Notes: generated by a model not told the origin, from the sequence alone. Counted from the stretch's first letter, positions 8,627 to 17,756 are shown. The stretch is DNA of 53,970 bases from Ilumatobacteraceae bacterium (GCA_021298195.1 JAJTEQ010000031.1:1-53970); one strand, 5' to 3'. Numbers and translations: made by a program.

Positions 8627-10264
8627 TCAACGCTTCACCGTCAACGACACCGGTACCGTCGTCTCGGCGGCCTGCTTGGCGTGATAGCTGGAGCGCGTGA
8701 GCGGACTGGATTCGACGTGTCCGATGCCGAGGCTCTCGCCCAGGTACTTCCAGCGGGCGAATTCGTCGGGGTGGATCCAGCGCGCCACCGGCAAATGGTG
8801 CGACGTGGGTCGCAGATACTGGCCGATCGTCACGATGTCGACGCCGATGCCGGCCAGATCGGCCAGACATCCGTCGACTTCCTCGACGGTCTCGCCCATG
8901 CCCAACACCAAACCCGACTTCACCACGAGTCCGGCCGACTTGGCGCGCGACAACACACCGAGACTGCGCGCGTAACCGGCCGAGGGTCGCACCGCGCGCT
9001 GCAGTCGAGCCACGGTCTCGATGTTGTGGTTGAACACGTCCGGGCGCGCGGCGACCAGGAGGTCGATCGACGACGCCTCGCCCTTGGCATCGGAGACCAA
9101 GGTCTCCACTTTGGTGTGCGGGTTGCGCTCGCGGATGACCCGCACACATTCGGCGACGTGCGCGAAACCACCGTCGGCCAGATCGTCGCGGGCCACCATC
9201 GTCAGCACGGCGTACGACAGCCCCATGCGCTCGACAGCCTCGGCCACCCGCGCCGGCTCGTCGCTCGCGGGCGGCTCGGGTTTGCGGGTGTCGACCAAGC
9301 AGAAGCCGCACGCACGCGTGCAACGCTCACCGAGCACCATGAACGTGGCGGTGCCGTCCTTCCAGCATTCGGACAGGTTGGGACAACCGGCTTCCTCGCA
9401 CACCGTCACCAGATCGAGATCGGCCAACGTGCGCTTGATGCGCAACACGTCCTCGCCGATGTTCACGCGCGGGCGCAACCACTCGGGTTTGCGATCGGTG
9501 ATGTCGAGTCCGGCCTCGACACCGGCATCGGCCAGGCGACCCAACAAGCGGACCGGTTCACCCGGACCCTCACCGCGCGAGAATCGCGACAGGTCCTCGG
9601 GGCGATGGACCCACGCCACGTCCTGTCGTTCGCCCGAACCATCGCTCCATTTCTCGGCGGCCAAACGGGCGACGATGTCGACCACGGTCTTCATGTCGAC
9701 GTCGAATCCCTCTTCACGCAACGACGTGACCGGGAACTCGCCGATACCGCACGGAACGATGTGCTCGCGCATGAAGGTCATGTCGGGATCGATATTCAGC
9801 GCGAAACCGTGCATGGTGCGACCGTGCGCCAGACGCACCCCGATGGCGCTGATCTTGCGCACCCGTTCGGTGCCCACGTCGAGCCACACGCCCGCGTACC
9901 CCTCCATGCGGCCCGCACCGGCGACCCCGATCTCACGGAGCGTGTCGATCACCAGTTGTTCGACCTCGCACACGTGTTGCGAGGCACCTATGGCGTTGTC
10001 GATGTTCAGGATCGGGTAACCGACCAACTGACCGGGCCCGTGATAGGTGATGTCCCCACCGCGCTTGACCGCGACGAAGTCGGCACCGACCGCGGCCGGG
10101 TCGCACTTCAGGTTCTTGTCCAGTTCGGCCCGCGGACCATGGGTGAAGACGTGCGGATGCTCGAGCAACAGCAGGTGCGACTCGGTTCCGTTCTCGAACA
10201 GCGCGGTCTGCAACTCCAGCGCTTCGCGATAAGCGACGCGCCCGATCCAGCGAACGCGCAACAT
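8627..10264 (-). CDS. lipB-lipA: Fused octanoyltransferase (LipB) and lipoyl synthase (LipA)
   Basis: One 545-aa open frame encodes both steps of de novo lipoylation. Residues 1 to about 215 are LipB, which moves octanoate from acyl carrier protein to the target lysine: RGGDITYHGPGQLVGYP (68-84), the active-site Lys137 in RKISAIGVR and the nucleophile Cys172 in VPCGIGEFPVTSL. Residues from about 240 are LipA, a radical SAM enzyme that adds two sulfurs: auxiliary-cluster cysteines 289, 294 and 300 in CEEAGCPNLSEC, radical SAM cysteines 315, 319 and 322 in CTRACGFC, and the C-terminal RSSYHA (524-529) with the serine cluster ligand. A linker of about 25 residues rich in Gly, Pro and Arg joins them, with no stop or frameshift. 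The ATG lies 3 bp after the E2 stop, so the enzyme is made beside its own substrate. Confidence 0.95.
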   Translation of the reverse strand: MLRVRWIGRVAYREALELQTALFENGTESHLLLLEHPHVFTHGPRAELDKNLKCDPAAVGADFVAVKRGGDITYHGPGQLVGYPILNIDNAIGASQHVCEVEQLVIDTLREIGVAGAGRMEGYAGVWLDVGTERVRKISAIGVRLAHGRTMHGFALNIDPDMTFMREHIVPCGIGEFPVTSLREEGFDVDMKTVVDIVARLAAEKWSDGSGERQDVAWVHRPEDLSRFSRGEGPGEPVRLLGRLADAGVEAGLDITDRKPEWLRPRVNIGEDVLRIKRTLADLDLVTVCEEAGCPNLSECWKDGTATFMVLGERCTRACGFCLVDTRKPEPPASDEPARVAEAVERMGLSYAVLTMVARDDLADGGFAHVAECVRVIRERNPHTKVETLVSDAKGEASSIDLLVAARPDVFNHNIETVARLQRAVRPSAGYARSLGVLSRAKSAGLVVKSGLVLGMGETVEEVDGCLADLAGIGVDIVTIGQYLRPTSHHLPVARWIHPDEFARWKYLGESLGIGHVESSPLTRSSYHAKQAAETTVPVSLTVKR

Positions 10265-10267
10265 GGG

Positions 10268-11614
10268 CTAGATCTCGCTCGACCAGTCGCGGGTCTCGAG
10301 AATCTCCTTCACCCGCACCAGGAAGCCTGCGGCGTAGGCGCCGTCGAAGGCGCGATGGTCCCAACTCATGGCCAGATGACCCACCGGGTGGATGGCGATG
10401 CTCTCACCACCGCCGGGCACCGAGACCACGACCGGCTTGCGGACGATGGCGTCGGTCGACAGGATCGCCACCTGCGGCTGGTTGATGATGGCCATGGTCA
10501 ACACGCTGCCGGCCGATCCGTTGTTCGAAATGGTGAAGGTGCCACCTTGAATCTCGTCGGGGCTCAACTTGCGACTCTTGGCCCGCGACGCCAGATCGCT
10601 GATCTCGCGGGCGATGGCCCGCAGACGCTTACCCTCGGCGCTGCGGATGACCGGCACCAACAGACCCTGGCCGTCGAGGTCGACCGCGACACCGAGGTCG
10701 ACGTAGCGGTGCACCACCAGGTCGGTTCCCGAGATGCTGGCGTTCATGTGCGGGAAGTCGGCCAACGCGTCGACGACCGCGCGCGAGATGAACGGCAGGT
10801 ACGTGAGACTGAAACCCTCGGCCGACTTGAACTCGTCCTTCGTGCGCGCGCGGGTCTGGTCGACGTTGAAGTAGTCGACCTCGACCACGCTGAACGCGTG
10901 GGGGCTGACACCCTTCGACATGACCATGTGCGAGCCGGTGAGCTGGCGAATCTTGGACAACGCCACCACGTCGTCACGCTCGCCGACGCGCACCACCGGA
11001 GCGGCCGTGACCGGGACGGACGTGGGCGCTGCAGCGGCGATCGGAGCGGCCACAGTGGGAGCGGAAGCGGGAGCGGGCGACGCGGCAGCCAGTTTGTCGA
11101 TGTGGTCGAGAACGTCTTCGCGGGTGATGCGACCGCCAGGACCGGTGCCCGTGATGCTGTCGACGTTCACGTTGTGCTCAGCGACCAGTCGTCGCACGAC
11201 GGGTGAGAGCAACCGGTTGTCGTTGCCCGAAACAACGGCGGGAGCCGGAGCGGGAGCCGGTGCCGGAGCAGGCGCCGCTGCGGGAGCGGGAGCCGGTGCG
11301 GAAGCCGGTGCCGGAGCAGGCGCCGCTGCGGGAGCGGGTGCCGGTGCAGAAGGAGCGGGTGCCGGTGCCGGAGCCGATCCCGCGGCACCCACCACGGCGA
11401 TCACGGCGCCCACCGGAACCGTGTCGCCTTCGGGCACGCGAATCTCGGTGAGCACACCGGCGATCGGCGACGGCACCTCGGTGTCCACCTTGTCGGTCGA
11501 CACCTCGAACAACGGCTCGTCGGCGGCCACCGAGTCGCCCACCTTCTTGAACCAACGCGTGATGGTTCCTTCGGTGACCGTTTCGCCGAGTTGCGGGAGC
11601 GTTACCTCTGCCAT
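10268..11614 (-). CDS. sucB: 2-oxoacid dehydrogenase E2 (dihydrolipoyl acyltransferase, SucB-like)
   Basis: This 448-aa protein is the acyltransferase core of a 2-oxoacid dehydrogenase complex. An N-terminal lipoyl domain carries the acceptor lysine, Lys42, in EVSTDKVDTE. A 53-residue Ala-Pro linker (77-129) is followed by the subunit-binding domain with LLSPVVRRLVAEHN and GPGGRITREDVL. The catalytic domain ends in SWDHRAFDGAYAAGF, with His420 and Asp424 of the HxxxDG motif. Actinobacterial proteins of this layout are usually called 2-oxoglutarate dehydrogenase E2, but pyruvate or branched-chain substrates cannot be excluded, because no E1 gene is in the window. It has one lipoyl domain where some relatives have two or three. 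AAGGA lies upstream of the ATG at longer than usual spacing. The operon order is lpd, E2, lipB-lipA. Confidence 0.93.
   Translation of the reverse strand: MAEVTLPQLGETVTEGTITRWFKKVGDSVAADEPLFEVSTDKVDTEVPSPIAGVLTEIRVPEGDTVPVGAVIAVVGAAGSAPAPAPAPSAPAPAPAAAPAPAPASAPAPAPAAAPAPAPAPAPAPAVVSGNDNRLLSPVVRRLVAEHNVNVDSITGTGPGGRITREDVLDHIDKLAAASPAPASAPTVAAPIAAAAPTSVPVTAAPVVRVGERDDVVALSKIRQLTGSHMVMSKGVSPHAFSVVEVDYFNVDQTRARTKDEFKSAEGFSLTYLPFISRAVVDALADFPHMNASISGTDLVVHRYVDLGVAVDLDGQGLLVPVIRSAEGKRLRAIAREISDLASRAKSRKLSPDEIQGGTFTISNNGSAGSVLTMAIINQPQVAILSTDAIVRKPVVVSVPGGGESIAIHPVGHLAMSWDHRAFDGAYAAGFLVRVKEILETRDWSSEI
11228..11386. repeat. Ala-Pro coding repeat in the E2 linker
   Basis: This stretch encodes the swinging-arm linker of E2 and is built from near-identical GCCGGAGC/GGGAGC/CGGTGC units, including a direct repeat of about 50 bp. 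The repetition explains the low-complexity Ala-Pro protein sequence and is prone to copy-number change. Confidence 0.8.
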
Positions 11615-11658
11615 GACCGTGTCGTCCTTCGTTCGTGTGCGGGCTGCGTGTTCGTTGG

Positions 11659-13077
11659 TTACGCGTTCAGGCTACGGCCGGTCATCGACAGCACGGTCTC
11701 CCCGAACAGTTCGCTCAAACTCGGGTGCGGCTGGATGAACTCGGCGACTTCGGCGACCGTGGCTTCCCAGTTCACCGCGAGGTAGCCGCCCGACAATTGT
11801 TCGGTGACCCACGGTCCGACCATGTGCACGCCCAGAATCTGGCCCGCCGTTCCGTCGGCGTTCTTCTTGGCCACGATCTTCACCAAGCCGTCGATCTCAC
11901 CCAGGATCTGGGCGCGACTGTTGGCACGGAACTGGTGCTTGGCCACCACCACGTCGAGCCCGGCCGCTTTGGCCGCGTCCTCGCCCGGTCCGGCCCACGC
12001 CACTTCGGGGTGACAGTAGATGGCCCACGGCACGCGGTCGTAGGCGATCGGCAACGGATCCTCGCCGAGCATGTGCTTGACGGCCAGGATCGCCTCGGCG
12101 TAGGCGACGTGCGCCAACTGCGGCGTGTTGATCAGGTCACCGACGGCGTAGACACCGGGTTCGTTGGTGCGACACCACGGATCGACGTCGACGAATCCGC
12201 GATCGGTCACCACGACACCGGTGCCCGCGAGGCCGAGCAAGTCGGCGTACGGACGACGACCGACCGACACCACCACCGCATCGACTTCCAGGGTTTCACC
12301 CTCACCGAACGTGACGACGGTGCCACCCGTCGCCGTGGGAGCGTGACTCTTCACGGCCACTCCGGTACGGATGTCGATGTTCTTCTTCTTGAACGACTTC
12401 ACCACGACGTTGGCGACATCGGTGTCGAGACCCGGAAGGATCTTGGGCAGACCCTCGAGAATGGTGACGGTCGCGCCGAGGTCGGCGAACGTGGAGGCGA
12501 ACTCGCAACCGATCGCGCCGCCACCGATGACCGCCACGCGCGCCGGTACGTGCTCGAGGTCGAGCACCTCGTCGCTGGTCATGATGGGACCACCACGATC
12601 GAAGCCGGGAATCGTGCGCGGCACCGAACCGGCCGCCAGGATCACGTGCGCCCCTTGAATGGTGGCCGACGACCCGTCGGCCATGGTGACGGCGACCGTG
12701 CGGTTGGCACCCAACGAACCGGTGCCGTTGAACACCGTCACCTTGCGGGCCTTGCACATGCCGCCGATGCCCTTGACGAGGCCCTCGACGATCTTTCGCT
12801 TGCGCGCCTGGGTCGTGGCGAAGTTCACCGCCGGTGACGACGACTCGATACCGAACTCCGACGCGTGAGCCACGTGTCGGTACACCGACGCGGTCTCGAG
12901 AAACGCCTTGGCGGGAATGCACCCGCGGTTCAGACACGTGCCGCCGAGAGCGTCGCGCTCGACCAAGGCCACGTTCATGCCGGCCGACGCCGCGTACAAC
13001 GCGGCGCCATAGCCGCCGGGACCGCCACCGATCACCACCAGGTCAAATTGCTCGGCCGTACGGACCACCTCCGACAT
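11659..13077 (-). CDS. lpdA: Dihydrolipoyl dehydrogenase (E3)
   Basis: This flavoenzyme reoxidises the dihydrolipoyl group of E2 and reduces NAD+. The FAD-binding motif LVVIGGGPGGYGAALYAA comes at about residues 13-30. The redox-active disulfide is GGTCLNRGCIPAK, Cys48 and Cys53. The NAD-binding motif is VIGGGAIGCEFAS, and the C-terminal His-Glu active-site pair lies in HPHPSLSELFGE. All are intact. The chosen ATG at 13077 gives 472 aa; a TTG 30 bp upstream is possible but overlaps the likely -10 box. The gene leads the unit lpd-E2-(lipB-lipA)-pirin, with 44 bp between it and E2. E3 may serve several complexes in the cell. Confidence 0.95.
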   Translation of the reverse strand: MSEVVRTAEQFDLVVIGGGPGGYGAALYAASAGMNVALVERDALGGTCLNRGCIPAKAFLETASVYRHVAHASEFGIESSSPAVNFATTQARKRKIVEGLVKGIGGMCKARKVTVFNGTGSLGANRTVAVTMADGSSATIQGAHVILAAGSVPRTIPGFDRGGPIMTSDEVLDLEHVPARVAVIGGGAIGCEFASTFADLGATVTILEGLPKILPGLDTDVANVVVKSFKKKNIDIRTGVAVKSHAPTATGGTVVTFGEGETLEVDAVVVSVGRRPYADLLGLAGTGVVVTDRGFVDVDPWCRTNEPGVYAVGDLINTPQLAHVAYAEAILAVKHMLGEDPLPIAYDRVPWAIYCHPEVAWAGPGEDAAKAAGLDVVVAKHQFRANSRAQILGEIDGLVKIVAKKNADGTAGQILGVHMVGPWVTEQLSGGYLAVNWEATVAEVAEFIQPHPSLSELFGETVLSMTGRSLNA

Positions 13078-13106
13078 CTGTGCGCCCGTGGCGCTGTGCG
13101 CAGACA

Positions 13107-13112
13107 ACGGTA
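13107..13112 (-). promoter_or_regulatory. Possible -10 box for the lpd operon
   Basis: TACCGT on the minus strand lies 29 nt upstream of the lpd ATG at 13077, which would give a short leader of about 20 nt containing GGGCG as a weak ribosome binding site. The region 13113-13199 shows nothing further that I can name. Confidence 0.35.
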
Positions 13113-13199
13113 GCCGTCAGGCGGGTCGGGCCACGGGGCTCATGACCCATTTCATGTACCGAAACGGGCATGTTCCGGGCCGAACGTTGCACCAACGGC

Positions 13200-13628
13200 T
13201 CAGGGTGCCCAGCGACGCAACTCCCCACCTCGCTGGTACGCCACGTACTGCTCGGCCTCGACGGCCGGAAACCGCAAGGTACAGCGGATCTCCGCCCCAC
13301 CGTCCGGAACGATGGTCGTGGCATCACACGCTCCGTCGGACACCGCCGCCGAGGGTTCGCTCAGTTCGCCATCACCCAGCATCGACCAGCCCTCGAGAAC
13401 CGCCGCACCGGGCACTCCCGACAACTCGACCGAGACGTTCACGCCAGAAGTCGTCGCTTCGATGGCGCTCACCACCACCGTCATGTCGCCGACCAGCGCT
13501 TCGTCACCCAACTCCAGCACCGGAACGTCGGCGCGGTCCGTGGCCACCTGCAAGAGTTTGATCCCCCCGGCCAACACGATCAGCAACCCGCATCCGACCG
13601 ACAACAGCAACAACGTGCGGGTCTTCAC
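13200..13628 (-). CDS. Small membrane-anchored protein of unknown function
   Basis: This 142-aa protein starts at a GTG (13628) placed 8 nt after a TAGCCT box. Residues 5-25 (TLLLLSVGCGLLIVLAGGIKL) form one hydrophobic helix after a short basic N-terminus, so it is either a signal anchor or a signal peptide. The remainder, about 115 residues, is acidic and beta-rich (TVVVSAIEATTSGVNVSVEL, EIRCTLRFPAVEAEQYVAYQ) and should lie outside the membrane; its cysteines 107 and 121 could form a disulfide. There is no lipobox. I do not recognise the family. It is divergent from kup, with 60 bp between the starts, but a shared role in potassium uptake is only a guess. Confidence 0.65.
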   Translation of the reverse strand: MKTRTLLLLSVGCGLLIVLAGGIKLLQVATDRADVPVLELGDEALVGDMTVVVSAIEATTSGVNVSVELSGVPGAAVLEGWSMLGDGELSEPSAAVSDGACDATTIVPDGGAEIRCTLRFPAVEAEQYVAYQRGGELRRWAP

Positions 13629-13636
13629 GACACCGC

Positions 13637-13642
13637 AGGCTA
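13637..13642 (-). promoter_or_regulatory. -10 box for the small membrane protein
   Basis: TAGCCT on the minus strand ends 8 nt before the GTG at 13628 and sets the start of this gene well inside a longer open frame. Confidence 0.5.
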
Positions 13643-13676
13643 GAGCCCGAAATGTCCACCCGAGGCACCGCGTGGC

Positions 13677-13682
13677 TAGCAT
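13677..13682 (+). promoter_or_regulatory. -10 box for kup
   Basis: TAGCAT ends 6 nt before the GTG start of kup at 13689, back to back with the box of the divergent small gene. Confidence 0.5.
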
Positions 13683-13688
13683 CGCGAC

Positions 13689-15530
13689 GTGACTTTCGAA
13701 CAAGAGTCGTCGAGCGACTCGAGCGGGTCCGTCGACTCCCCCACATCCGCCAGCGACCAATCCGGTGACGGACAACACGGCGGCCACAAGGCCGGCATGG
13801 GCGCCCTCGCCCTCGGGGCGTTGGGGATCGTGTACGGCGACATCGGCACCTCGCCGTTGTACGCGTTCCGCGAGGCGTTCGAGCACCAGCACCTCGACGC
13901 CTCGAACCCCGTGTACGCCTTCGGCGTGGCATCCCTGGCCTTTTGGGCCCTCGTGATCATCATCTCCATCAAGTACCTGACCTTCGTGATGAAGGCCGAC
14001 AATCACGGAGAGGGGGGAATCCTGGCCCTCACCGCGATGGTCATGCCCAAGGGCACCCTGAAAGGCCGCGGTCGCGTCGTGGTGGGTCTCGGTGTCTTCG
14101 GCACGGCGTTGCTCTACGGCGACGGGCTCATCACGCCGGCCATCTCGGTGCTGAGCGCCGTCGAGGGCGTGAAGGAGGCCACCACCGCCCTGGACGACTT
14201 CATCATCCCCATCGCCGTGGCCATCCTCGCCGTGCTCTTTCTCGTGCAAAAACGGGGAACCGCCGGCATCGGACGCGTCTTCGGTCCGGTGATGATGGTG
14301 TGGTTCACGGTCCTCGGTGTGCTCGGGCTCGGACAACTTCTCGAGGATGCCAGCGTGCTCAAGGCCGTGAACCCGATCTACGCGGTGGACTTCTTCGCCG
14401 AATCGCCCATGAAGTCGTTCCTCACACTGGGCTCCATCTTCCTCGTGGTCACCGGTGGTGAGGCGCTCTACGCCGACATGGGTCACTTCGGCCGTCGCCC
14501 CATTCTGTGGAGTTGGTACGGGCTCGTGCTCCCCGGACTTCTGCTCAACTACTTCGGACAGGCCTCGCTCATCCTGAACGATCCCGAAGCGGTCGAACGC
14601 CCGCTCTTCAAGATGGCTCCCGAGTGGGGAGTTCTGCCGCTGGTCGTGCTGGCCACCATGGCGACCGTCATCGCGTCACAGGCCCTCATCTCCGGTGCGT
14701 TCTCGCTCACGGTGCAAGCCGTTCAATTGGATTACCTGCCCCGCGTCAAGATCAGCCACACCTCGTCGTCGCACCGGGGACAGGTCTACGTGCCGCTCGT
14801 GAACTGGTTGCTGATGATCGGTTGTATCGGCCTGGTGGTGACGTTCCAGTCGTCCAAGGCCCTCGCATCGGCGTACGGAATCGCCGTCACGTCCACGATG
14901 CTCGTCACCACGCTGTTGTTCTACGAGGTGTGCCGCAACTTCCCGTTGCTGGTGGCCATCGTGCTGTTGGCCCAGATGACCACCTGGCGCCGCGGTCGCC
15001 AACTGGTGGCGGCGCGAATCCACCGTGGCGAGCGCCCCATCGTCGAGGTGCTCGACGAGCACGTGGACGTGGCCCGCGTGGCCGGCACCGCGGTGTTCAT
15101 GTTCAAGGATCTGGGCAAGGCTCCGCCGGCACTGGTGAACAATCTGAAGCACAACAAGGTGCTGCACAAGTGCACCCTGATCGTGGCCGTGCAAACCGCC
15201 GAGGTGCCCCGCGTGGACCCGAGCGAGCGGACCGTCGTCACCAAGGTCGAACCCGGAGTGTTCCAGATCCTGCTGCGTTTCGGCTTCATGGAGGAACCCG
15301 ACGTGGTGAGCGCGTTGTCGAGCATCAAGGAACGAGGCCTGGACTTCGATCCCAAGCAGGCCACGTTCTTCCTCGGTCACGAATCGATCGTCGCCGGCAA
15401 GGCCCCCGGCATGAACCCGGTGGCGGAGCAATTGTTCGTGTTGCTGAATCGCGGCGCCGACAGTGCCGGCCGGTTCTTCAACCTGCCCAAGGACCAGATC
15501 TTCGAGGTCGGTTCGCACGTCGAGATCTAG
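13689..15530 (+). CDS. kup: Kup-type potassium uptake transporter with an internal membrane-domain deletion
   Basis: This 613-aa protein belongs to the Kup/HAK/KUP potassium-proton symporters. After a polar 36-residue N-terminus comes GIVYGDIGTSPLYAF, the family signature of TM1, then SIKYLTFVMKADNHGEGG, NYFGQASLIL and the cytoplasmic C-terminal domain with NNLKHNKVLH and FFLGHES. The ending VGSHVEI matches the family. Compared from memory with E. coli Kup, the stretch between the TMLVTTLLFYEV helix and MTTWRRGR (residue 430 onward) is about 36 residues shorter. It lacks the usual D-x2-F-x2-AN...GGW loop, so TM11 and TM12 appear merged into one short hydrophobic run. The frame is intact, so this is a clean 108-bp loss or an assembly collapse. 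Transport function is therefore uncertain. Confidence 0.9.
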   Translation: MTFEQESSSDSSGSVDSPTSASDQSGDGQHGGHKAGMGALALGALGIVYGDIGTSPLYAFREAFEHQHLDASNPVYAFGVASLAFWALVIIISIKYLTFVMKADNHGEGGILALTAMVMPKGTLKGRGRVVVGLGVFGTALLYGDGLITPAISVLSAVEGVKEATTALDDFIIPIAVAILAVLFLVQKRGTAGIGRVFGPVMMVWFTVLGVLGLGQLLEDASVLKAVNPIYAVDFFAESPMKSFLTLGSIFLVVTGGEALYADMGHFGRRPILWSWYGLVLPGLLLNYFGQASLILNDPEAVERPLFKMAPEWGVLPLVVLATMATVIASQALISGAFSLTVQAVQLDYLPRVKISHTSSSHRGQVYVPLVNWLLMIGCIGLVVTFQSSKALASAYGIAVTSTMLVTTLLFYEVCRNFPLLVAIVLLAQMTTWRRGRQLVAARIHRGERPIVEVLDEHVDVARVAGTAVFMFKDLGKAPPALVNNLKHNKVLHKCTLIVAVQTAEVPRVDPSERTVVTKVEPGVFQILLRFGFMEEPDVVSALSSIKERGLDFDPKQATFFLGHESIVAGKAPGMNPVAEQLFVLLNRGADSAGRFFNLPKDQIFEVGSHVEI

Positions 15531-15575
15531 ACGTCACCGATTCGCTCCGGTCTCTCAACCTCACCGAAGCGGTCG

Positions 15576-15581
15576 TAGCCT
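15576..15581 (+). promoter_or_regulatory. -10 box for the TIGR01777 gene
   Basis: TAGCCT ends 6 nt before the ATG at 15588, suggesting a leaderless transcript for the four-gene run that follows. Confidence 0.5.
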
Positions 15582-15587
15582 GCGACC

Positions 15588-16493
15588 ATGTCCTCCCGCA
15601 CCATCGCCATCACCGGAGCCAGTGGCCTCATCGGCACCGCGCTCGCCGCGCACCTCGCTTCCACGGGTGATCGCGTCATCCGATTCACCCGCACCGGCTC
15701 CAGCTCGGATTCGACGATCGCCTGGGACCCCGCCGCGGGTCGCATCGACGCCGACCGCTTGAGGGGCGTCGACGCGGTGGTTCATCTGGCCGGGGCCGGC
15801 ATCGGCGACAAGCGATGGACCGACGACTACAAACGCGAGATCCTCGAGAGTCGCACCAAGAGCACCGCGCTCCTGGCGTCGGCCATGGCGGATCTCGCCG
15901 ACGGGCCCAAGGTTCTCCTGTCCGGCTCCGCCATCGGTTATTACGGCGCTTCGCTCGACACCGAGTTCGACGAGTCGTCGGCTGCCGGAACGAGTTTCCT
16001 CGCCGACGTGTGCGTGCAATGGGAGGCCAGCGCCGCCAAGGCCGTGGCCGCCGGCGTTCGCACCGCATACCTGCGCACCGGGATCGTGCTCAGCCCCGAG
16101 GGTGGAGCGCTCAAGAAGTTGTTGCCGTTGTTCAAGTTGGGTGCCGGCGGTCGCATGGGTTCGGGCCGCCAGTGGCAGAGCTGGATCTCGATCGACGACG
16201 AGGTGGCCGCCATCGACCATCTCCTGCGCTCCAACGTGAGCGGCGCCGTCAACCTGACCGCCCCGGAACCCGTCACGCAGGCCGAGTTCACCCGCGTGCT
16301 GGCCAAGGTTCTGAAGCGACCGGCGCTGTTGCCCGTTCCCTCGTTCGGACCCAAGTTGCTGCTCGGCGGAGAACTGGCCGACGCCCTGCTGTTCACGGGA
16401 CAAAAGGTGATGCCCAAGATTCTGGAGTCGAGTGGGTACTCCTTCATCCATCGCGACCTCGAATCGGCGTTGCGTCATCTTCTGAAGCGTTGA
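15588..16493 (+). CDS. TIGR01777 family epimerase (YfcH-like SDR)
   Basis: This 301-aa member of the extended short-chain dehydrogenase family has the N-terminal nucleotide-binding motif [35 protein letters not shown] follows at about residues 64-82, with the variant active-site region SGSAIGYYG near 106-114. The C-terminal [20 protein letters not shown] is the DUF1731 domain typical of TIGR01777. The substrate is unknown for the family. In Mycobacterium tuberculosis a relative (Rv2216) lies between dlaT and lipB, and here the gene is about 2.5 kb from the lpd-E2-lipB-lipA block, so some of that neighbourhood is kept. The FAD oxidase gene starts 1 bp after the stop, so the two are translationally linked. 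Confidence 0.9.
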   Translation: MSSRTIAITGASGLIGTALAAHLASTGDRVIRFTRTGSSSDSTIAWDPAAGRIDADRLRGVDAVVHLAGAGIGDKRWTDDYKREILESRTKSTALLASAMADLADGPKVLLSGSAIGYYGASLDTEFDESSAAGTSFLADVCVQWEASAAKAVAAGVRTAYLRTGIVLSPEGGALKKLLPLFKLGAGGRMGSGRQWQSWISIDDEVAAIDHLLRSNVSGAVNLTAPEPVTQAEFTRVLAKVLKRPALLPVPSFGPKLLLGGELADALLFTGQKVMPKILESSGYSFIHRDLESALRHLLKR

Positions 16494-16494
16494 C

Positions 16495-17745
16495 ATGACC
16501 GCTCCGTTACCCGAGCGTTCCGATGTGGTGGTGGTCGGAGCCGGATTGGCCGGTTTGTCGGCGGCGCGGTTGCTCCGTGAACGGGGGCACGACGTCACGG
16601 TGCTCGAGGCGTCCGACGGCATCGGCGGCCGGGTGCGCACCGACCGGGTCGACGGCTTCCTCCTCGATCGAGGCTTCCAGGTTCTGCTCACCGCGTACCC
16701 GGAGATGAAACGACAGTTCGACGTGGACGCTCTCGATCTGCGGGCCTTCGATCCCGGTGCGTTGGTGTGGATGAACGGTCGTGGGCACACGGTGTCGGAC
16801 CCCTTCCGCAAGCCGTCGACGTTGCTCGCCACCGCCACGGCGCCCGTCGGCACTCCCCTCGACAAGGGTCGCATCGCCGTGCTTCGGGCTCGGGTTCGTC
16901 GTGGTGACGGGTCCCAGTTGTTGCGGGGTGACGACATCACCACCGCCGAGATGCTTCGCGGGGCCGGATTCTCCGAGCGAATGGTGCGACGTTTCTTCAC
17001 CCCGTTGGTCGGCGGAATCCAGCTGGACCCGAACCTCGACGCCTCCCGACGCATGTTCGACGTGGTCTTCCGCATGCTCAGCCAAGGCGACGCGGCGGTT
17101 CCCGCGCACGGCATGGGCGTGATCCCCGCGCAGTTGGCGAGTCGTATCGATGCGGGTTCGATTCATCTGTCGACCCCGGTGACCGCGATCCACTCCGACG
17201 GCGTCGAGGTGGACGGTCGACGCGTCGAGGCGCACGCGGTGCTGGTGGCCACCGAGGGCCCGGTCGCGGCGACGTTGCTCGGACTGCCCGCGGTACGTTC
17301 ACGTTCGGTGTCCTGCGTCTACTTCGCGGCCGACGAGGCCCCCACCACGTCGCGCTACATCATTCTCGACGGCACGGCCGAGGGTCCGGCGCTGAACATC
17401 GCCGTGATGAGCAACGTCAGCCCGCACTACGCCCCCGCGGGAAGCCATTTGATCGCGGCCGCCGTTCCGGGTTCGCTCGACGACGGCCTCGAGACCACCG
17501 TGCGCGAACAGATGTCGCGGATGTTCGGACCCCGGGCCGAGTCCTGGCGACATCTGCGCACGTACCGGATCGCCCACGGACAGCCCGACCAGAGCCCGCC
17601 CTTCTCGCCGAAGAAGCGCGTCCATCTGCGTGACAACATCTTCGTGGCCGGTGACCACCGCGACACCGCGTCCATTCAGGGGGCGTTGTACTCGGGTCGC
17701 CGAGCCGCCGACGCCGTGCACGCCCATCTCACCCGAACCCGTTGA
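16495..17745 (+). CDS. FAD-dependent oxidoreductase, amine oxidase/phytoene desaturase-like
   Basis: This 416-aa protein opens with a dinucleotide-binding motif, [18 protein letters not shown], and the GG doublet [20 protein letters not shown] that follows in the amine oxidase/protoporphyrinogen oxidase/phytoene desaturase superfamily. The C-terminal FAD contact [21 protein letters not shown], then RRAAD, is also clear. The substrate cannot be told: related actinobacterial proteins are annotated only as NAD(P)/FAD-dependent oxidoreductases. No carotenoid or haem synthesis gene is adjacent. The start is 1 bp after the epimerase stop, and an SRPBCC gene follows 11 bp downstream, so it sits inside a tight four-gene run. 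There is no signal peptide. Confidence 0.88.
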   Translation: MTAPLPERSDVVVVGAGLAGLSAARLLRERGHDVTVLEASDGIGGRVRTDRVDGFLLDRGFQVLLTAYPEMKRQFDVDALDLRAFDPGALVWMNGRGHTVSDPFRKPSTLLATATAPVGTPLDKGRIAVLRARVRRGDGSQLLRGDDITTAEMLRGAGFSERMVRRFFTPLVGGIQLDPNLDASRRMFDVVFRMLSQGDAAVPAHGMGVIPAQLASRIDAGSIHLSTPVTAIHSDGVEVDGRRVEAHAVLVATEGPVAATLLGLPAVRSRSVSCVYFAADEAPTTSRYIILDGTAEGPALNIAVMSNVSPHYAPAGSHLIAAAVPGSLDDGLETTVREQMSRMFGPRAESWRHLRTYRIAHGQPDQSPPFSPKKRVHLRDNIFVAGDHRDTASIQGALYSGRRAADAVHAHLTRTR

Positions 17746-17756
17746 AGGAGCAGATC

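Noticed and set aside
7746-9323. A 525-codon pirin frame
   Set aside because: The first 235 codons overlap lipB-lipA in another frame and show no homology; a GTG at 8615 gives a normal pirin.
8681-11206. An 841-codon plus-strand frame opposite lipB-lipA and E2
   Set aside because: Composition is dominated by Arg, His, Gly and Asp with no motif, and the opposite strand encodes well-conserved enzymes. It is a shadow frame.
13078-13199. tRNA gene or small RNA in the 122-bp gap
   Set aside because: I found no GGTTCRANYCC-type T arm or cloverleaf pairing; only imperfect inverted repeats are present.
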